Assembly: GCA_020740775.1 (NCBI GenBank)
Contig: JAHEWK010000016.1
Coordinates: 1,364,001 to 1,428,000 of the forward strand
Direction of reading: 5' to 3'
Length of the DNA stretch: 64,000 bases
From: Ilyonectria destructans
Taxonomy: Eukaryota; Ascomycota; Sordariomycetes; Hypocreales; Nectriaceae
In this document: in pieces, positions 60,173-64,000 of the stretch
How positions within the stretch are numbered: the first letter of the stretch is position 1
Layout of the letters: each line of letters opens with the position of its first letter
The notes under the pieces: generated by a model
What the model was told of the DNA's origin: nothing
Databases searched by the model: none
Seen by the model: the letters and a program-made list of their open reading frames with translations, nothing else
Program-made: the position numbers and the translations under genes

Positions 60173-61945
60173 ATGTCTACGTAAGTTGTTCCCCATCTTC
60201 CACTTACACAACCACATGGCTAACAACAATACAGTCTGGCAGTCGACATGCCCTTCGACTTCACCTTCCCGTCGGCATCTATTGAGCGACCCAGCCCTCC
60301 TCCCGTCATGAGCTCATTGCCCTTTGACCCTGCTATCCTTGAGATGGCCTACAGCCATGCCGCTGGTCACATCTCCGGTCACTCGCGCTCCTCTTCCAAG
60401 GCCTCAATCTACTCAGCCGTCTCCGCCGAGTCCACCGCCGACTCACTCTGCTCTCGCCTCACCACTCCTCCTCGTGCCTCTCCTCCCGTCCGCCATCATG
60501 GACCCATCCTCCTCCCCAAGATCCGCTCCCAGGACCAGAACATTGACGCCACTCCTTGCAACTACCGCATGACCACCCCCCCGGCTCCCCGACCCTCTCG
60601 TCATGTCCGCAGCTACACCAGCCCAGACTCTCTCACTGGTCTCTCGTACCACTCTCCCGCCCCAGTTGCCAACGTCCACCTGTCCTTCTCTAGTGAGCCC
60701 GAGGAGATGCCCGGGTCTCTGCTTGCCTCTCCTGTCGCCTTTGTCCGTGAGAACTCGGTTCCCTCTCACGCGCGCCGTGCCTCCAGCTGCAGTCTCGATG
60801 TCTCTACCATTGACCGATATGGTTACCCAACCTATCGCCAGATGCCCTCCTACGTCCCCGTCGCCGCTCCTCAGCCCGACTACGGCTTCCAGGTTTCCAA
60901 CAGCTACAGCCCGCGTGCTCCTTCGCCCCTGAGCCTGGCCGCCACCCCGGATCCTACTCCTTGCACCACGATCCTTAACTTCCTCACCGCGTCCAACCCA
61001 GCTGCCTCTCTGGTACGCACCATCTCATTCCCTCTCCGTGATGCCACCACGAAGCACTTTTGGTGGGACGTCCGCAACATCCGCTCGTGGTCCTCGTTCA
61101 ACGCCGCCTCGGTCCTTTCTCTTCCCGGTGCCTCGGCCCTCCTGACCACTCCCGTGGCTGCGCCCCTTCTCCCCCAGCCGGGCTTCGTCTCCCGCCATCC
61201 CGAGACCGAGGCCGCTCTCCACTCCATCTACGCCTCGTACTACCTTCCCAAGCTCAACTCGGCTCTGGCTCTCTCCTCCAACCGCCCTCTGCAGCTCTCC
61301 GTGCCCCCCAAGACCTCGGGCATGAACGACCTTCTCTTCGTTGCCAACGCTGCCGGCGAGTCTACCACCGCCGCTGCCATGTTCGGTGGTAAGCCCACGG
61401 CCCGCGTCGTCGGCCTCGTCCGCAGCTTCGACCGCTTCAACACTGGAATGCGCGTCGAGGGCAACATCAAGCGTGTTGAGTACCTCCGCGGCCTCTCCGC
61501 CATCCACCACGCCATGCGCGAGCACGGCTGCCGCTACGGCTTCATCCTCACTGAGATCGAGCTGGTTCTCGTCCGCTGCGGCACTGAGGCCACCCCCTTC
61601 TTCGGCAACCTGGACGTCACCTCCATTCAACTCGCTGCCTCCGCTCCCGAGGGCGATGTTTCCACTCAGCACACTTCCACCCCCCTGACCGCCTGCCTCG
61701 CCCTCTGGGGTCTCTGCCAGCTGGCTGGTGATGAGACCCTCGCTGGCAACCCGCTCTGGCGCGCTGACATTGGAGCTCCCGCTGAGGGCACCCGCCGCAA
61801 GGCCCAGCCCCGCGACTCGTGGATGCCCCAGCCCCAGCTCGCTGAGAAGCGCGAGGCCAAGCGAAGCCGCGGCTGGGTTTGGCCCGAGGATGCCATTGGC
61901 CGCAAGGAGCTCGGCAAGCGCGGTGTGCGATATGGCGGTATCTAA
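60173..61945 (+). CDS. Conserved-looking fungal protein of unknown function, serine/proline-rich N-terminus
   Basis: Two exons, 60173-60180 and 60235-61945, encode 572 residues. The first coding exon is only 8 nt (ATG TCT AC); the 54-nt intron has GTAAGT, GCTAAC and ACAG, and splicing gives MSTLAVDMPFDF. Alternatively translation could start at ATG 60250. Residues 1-260 are serine- and proline-rich and probably disordered. Residues about 270-520 look folded, with TKHFWWDVRNIRSWSSF, GKPTARVVGLVRSFDRF and a segment YGFILTEIELVLVRCG. The C-terminus is basic (KREAKRSRGWVWPEDA). Codons are strongly C-ending, suggesting high expression. I recognise no catalytic motif, signal peptide or membrane segment. 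Confidence 0.8.
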
Positions 61946-62478
61946 TTAGATCTATCTCATCTTTACGTTTTTGTTTGTGAATAGCGACGGGTCACGACGC
62001 ATGAATGATGGGGCCGTCTTGATGATTGGCGCCCACGATAGCTTAGATGAAAAGGAACACGACGACAATGACTTGGCTTGATTGAAATCTACTGTAATTC
62101 TCTTTTTATTAATAACACGCAATATGGAAAAGGTCAAATGGACCACGGCAAGATAGAAACCGAATAAAAAGTTCAAAATGTACTTATTTCACGTGCCCTT
62201 CAACTTGACAAACCATTCGAGGTGAGATCATTCATTAATGAAGTAATAAAGATAAAATAAAATAAATACATAATAAGCACCATACTTTATGGTAGTATTT
62301 ATTCACCACGCACGACAAAGACGAACAGGGAGACGAAAGGGAAGTATCTTAACGTCAAGACGTATGTCTGAATATGCGCTCTAGATGTTTCAGACACGAC
62401 AGACAAAGAGTAAAATATTAGGATATAAAATAAACACGACATTAGGGCTTATAAAGTTCATGTAATACTTATGCTTGA
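61946..62478. other. AT-rich 3' flank
   Basis: About 530 bases, strongly AT-rich from 62090 on (AATAAA-like runs at 62250-62270). I see no gene. Confidence 0.55.
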
Positions 62479-62959
62479 TTATTTTTCTATACAGTTATCT
62501 TTGGTAAGGACGACACGATCATTCTTTTGGAACCACTCAAACATATGTTGCAATTGATCGAGTTTGATCGACATCGTCTCCCCTTGTTCGCCTTCACACC
62601 TTTAAAATTGTCGAGTGATCACCTTCGGACATGTGTCTTGATCCCCAACGACAAAGAGAACATCTGTCTGTCGGCTGGCGGGGGCATTCAACCTCTGTGC
62701 ATCTCCTGCGAAGCGTGGCCCGGTCTCGGCATTCACGCAAATAACAAAGACTATGATGCGAGCCTCGCGGCCCCGGAAGGAGTCAACTGTGTGACATTCC
62801 ACGCCCAGATATCGAGGTATGTCTCTACTATGCGGGCAAGATTTGTTCTTGTTGTACATTGTGATGAGAGTGAATAACTTAGGGCCAAGAGAAAGATTCT
62901 GAACGAGGCTCTGAATTAAGTTTAGTGCTAATTTGTTCTTCTTGGGGTTATATATAATA

Positions 62960-62960
<1 letters not shown>
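62479..62960 (-). pseudogene. C-terminal remnant of an SF1 (UPF1/DNA2-like, AAA_12) helicase
   Basis: An open frame without start codon runs from about 62960 to a TAA near 62595, then continues in frame to a TAA at 62479. It encodes LGVECHTVDSFRGREARIIVF, the VDSFQGRE motif V of superfamily-1 helicases, then GDAQRLNAPASRQTDVLFVVGD, matching the RLNVALTRA motif VI, and after the stop LQHMFEWFQKNDRVV, the usual tail. The motif VI arginine region is altered (APASRQ), the frame is broken once, and no upstream helicase motifs are found, so it appears to be a truncated, mutated copy. The TAA might instead lie in a small intron. Intact relatives unwind RNA or DNA. Confidence 0.7.

Positions 62961-62990
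<30 letters not shown>
62961..62990. repeat. Trinucleotide repeat (GAC)10
   Basis: Ten perfect GAC units. They directly abut the upstream end of the helicase remnant on the opposite strand and may mark where the copy was broken or slipped. Confidence 0.95.
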
Positions 62991-62992
<2 letters not shown>

Positions 62993-64000
62993 GTCCTTGT
63001 AGCAAGGGATCTTGGACTTCATCAATCGTCGCCAACTGATAATCTTTTTCAAAAGAGGAAAGAAGGGTCACGTACATATGATGTGTTGTTCACTGGAGAC
63101 TAGTTGACAGGAGAAATAGTGGCTTTTCACCAAAGGTCGGTGCACAGAGGAGGGGGAAGTGTCTGCGCTGTCATAGAAAGAGAGAAGCGCCCCTCCCAAG
63201 CTGGAAGGGGGCGAAAGCGGCGACGCAGATGGAGGCTGATGAGACTGGTGAAAGGAGGAAAACGTGGAAGTTGCGGATGGCGAGTGGCATTTTATATGTC
63301 CACGCAAACATTGTTGGTGGTCCTTCCCGCTTGCTCCAGAGATACTTGCTTCCGTGTGCGTCTTCTTGGTTTCTTCGCCAATCCTACTTCCGTTCATAGA
63401 TTAAGAGTATTGGTATTCGCACACACACCTAATACTACTTGCACACCTAATTAAATCCTGATGATAATTATCTATACCCAATAAAAACTTTTAGAATACT
63501 ATTTTTTAATATTTGTCCCCTAATAATAATAAAGTTGATTTTATTGAATGAAATTTACTTATAAATATAAGAAGCCCAAGGTCTAAGACACGCCTATTTG
63601 GTGAGTGCATGTATCTTTCTCGACATGGAATTCTTCTTATATTTCCCAGACGGCCTAGAGAGAGAGAGAGACCATCCTGCTTGACATGTAATCAACTAAT
63701 ATGTTTTTTTTTGACCGTTTGCTTCAACAGTTATTACTGAGTCGCTTCTTCTACATCGATGGCGTATTCTTTCATTTCCGATTCTCCACCGCGTCCTCTG
63801 ATTCCCCTGCCGAAAGTGCCTCTTCAAATGTGCTAGAATCTGTTACTGCTTCTTACTGAAATTCCCTGGTGGGCTCTTCGCAGTGACTAACGAGTTTCGT
63901 GTTTCTAGTGAGAGCCGGGGAGCTGCTCGGATCGTTCTCGGTCGGTACCGTCCTGCCCAGTTAGTGGAAGCTGGGATGTCGAGCTCTCCAGCCTTCTGAG
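62991..64000. other. AT-rich right end, no supported gene
   Basis: About 1 kb. A 116-codon plus-strand frame at 63104-63454 and a 109-codon minus frame at 63068-63397 overlap and lack family resemblance. The stretch 63440-63600 is very AT-rich, and a short GA repeat lies at about 63658-63671. I see nothing else. Confidence 0.5.

Noticed and set aside
59129..60285. Plus-strand frames upstream of the 572-aa orphan as separate genes
   Set aside because: They overlap its leader and first intron, consist of serine/histidine/proline-rich sequence from CA- and CT-rich repeats, and lack splice or domain support.
1..64000. CRISPR arrays, operons, riboswitches, bacterial insertion sequences
   Set aside because: The window is fungal nuclear DNA with spliceosomal introns; no regularly spaced direct repeats, Shine-Dalgarno-led gene strings or transposase motifs were seen.

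Overview
This window is nuclear DNA of a filamentous ascomycete (Pezizomycotina, most likely a sordariomycete; the species cannot be fixed from this sequence). Spliceosomal introns of roughly 50-110 nt with GTRNGT-type donors, CTAAC/CTGAC-like branch sites and YAG acceptors interrupt most genes. The proteins are typical fungal housekeeping types. Dead genes in AT-rich blocks carry TGG-to-TAG and CGA-to-TGA type stops, the signature of RIP (repeat-induced point mutation). Exon boundaries given here were read by eye from splice signals, reading frame and family conservation.

Layout. At 0-5.6 kb are the 5' end of an HMT1-type vacuolar ABC transporter (running off the left edge) and a bZIP factor, both on the minus strand. 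From 5.6 to 18.2 kb is a gene-poor stretch. It holds an AT-rich block at about 11.7-15.6 kb with a dead HET-domain (heterokaryon incompatibility) gene, and several minus-strand coding remnants I cannot identify. From 18.6 to 36.1 kb is a dense block: myo-inositol oxygenase, the DEAD-box helicase DBP9, an aldo-keto reductase with an in-frame stop near its expected start, a GNAT acetyltransferase, a 285-aa F-box-like orphan, retromer VPS35, and an NAALADase/transferrin-receptor-like membrane protein with a PPxY motif. At 36.7-38.0 kb is an unrecognised degenerate minus-strand gene. From 38.4 to 49.5 kb lie a Dap1-type cytochrome b5-like protein, an intron-containing tRNA-Ala(UGC), a NADAR-domain protein, TIM44 and mitochondrial uS11 head to head, a PPPDE/DeSI-type isopeptidase, and the ATPase OLA1. 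From 52.2 to 62 kb lie a VPS9-ankyrin protein and a serine-rich protein of unknown function. The right end is AT-rich and contains the C-terminal remnant of an SF1 helicase.

How the genes work together. This is not an operon or an evident biosynthetic cluster. Two functional themes recur by position: TIM44 and uS11m share a 260-bp divergent promoter (mitochondrial import and mitoribosome), and three endosomal trafficking genes lie within 30 kb (VPS35, the PPxY membrane protein, VPS9-ankyrin). The least explained parts are the degenerate loci at 11.0-12.3, 15.8-16.2 and 36.7-38.0 kb and the 572-aa orphan at 60.2 kb. I did not find a convincing new multi-gene system.
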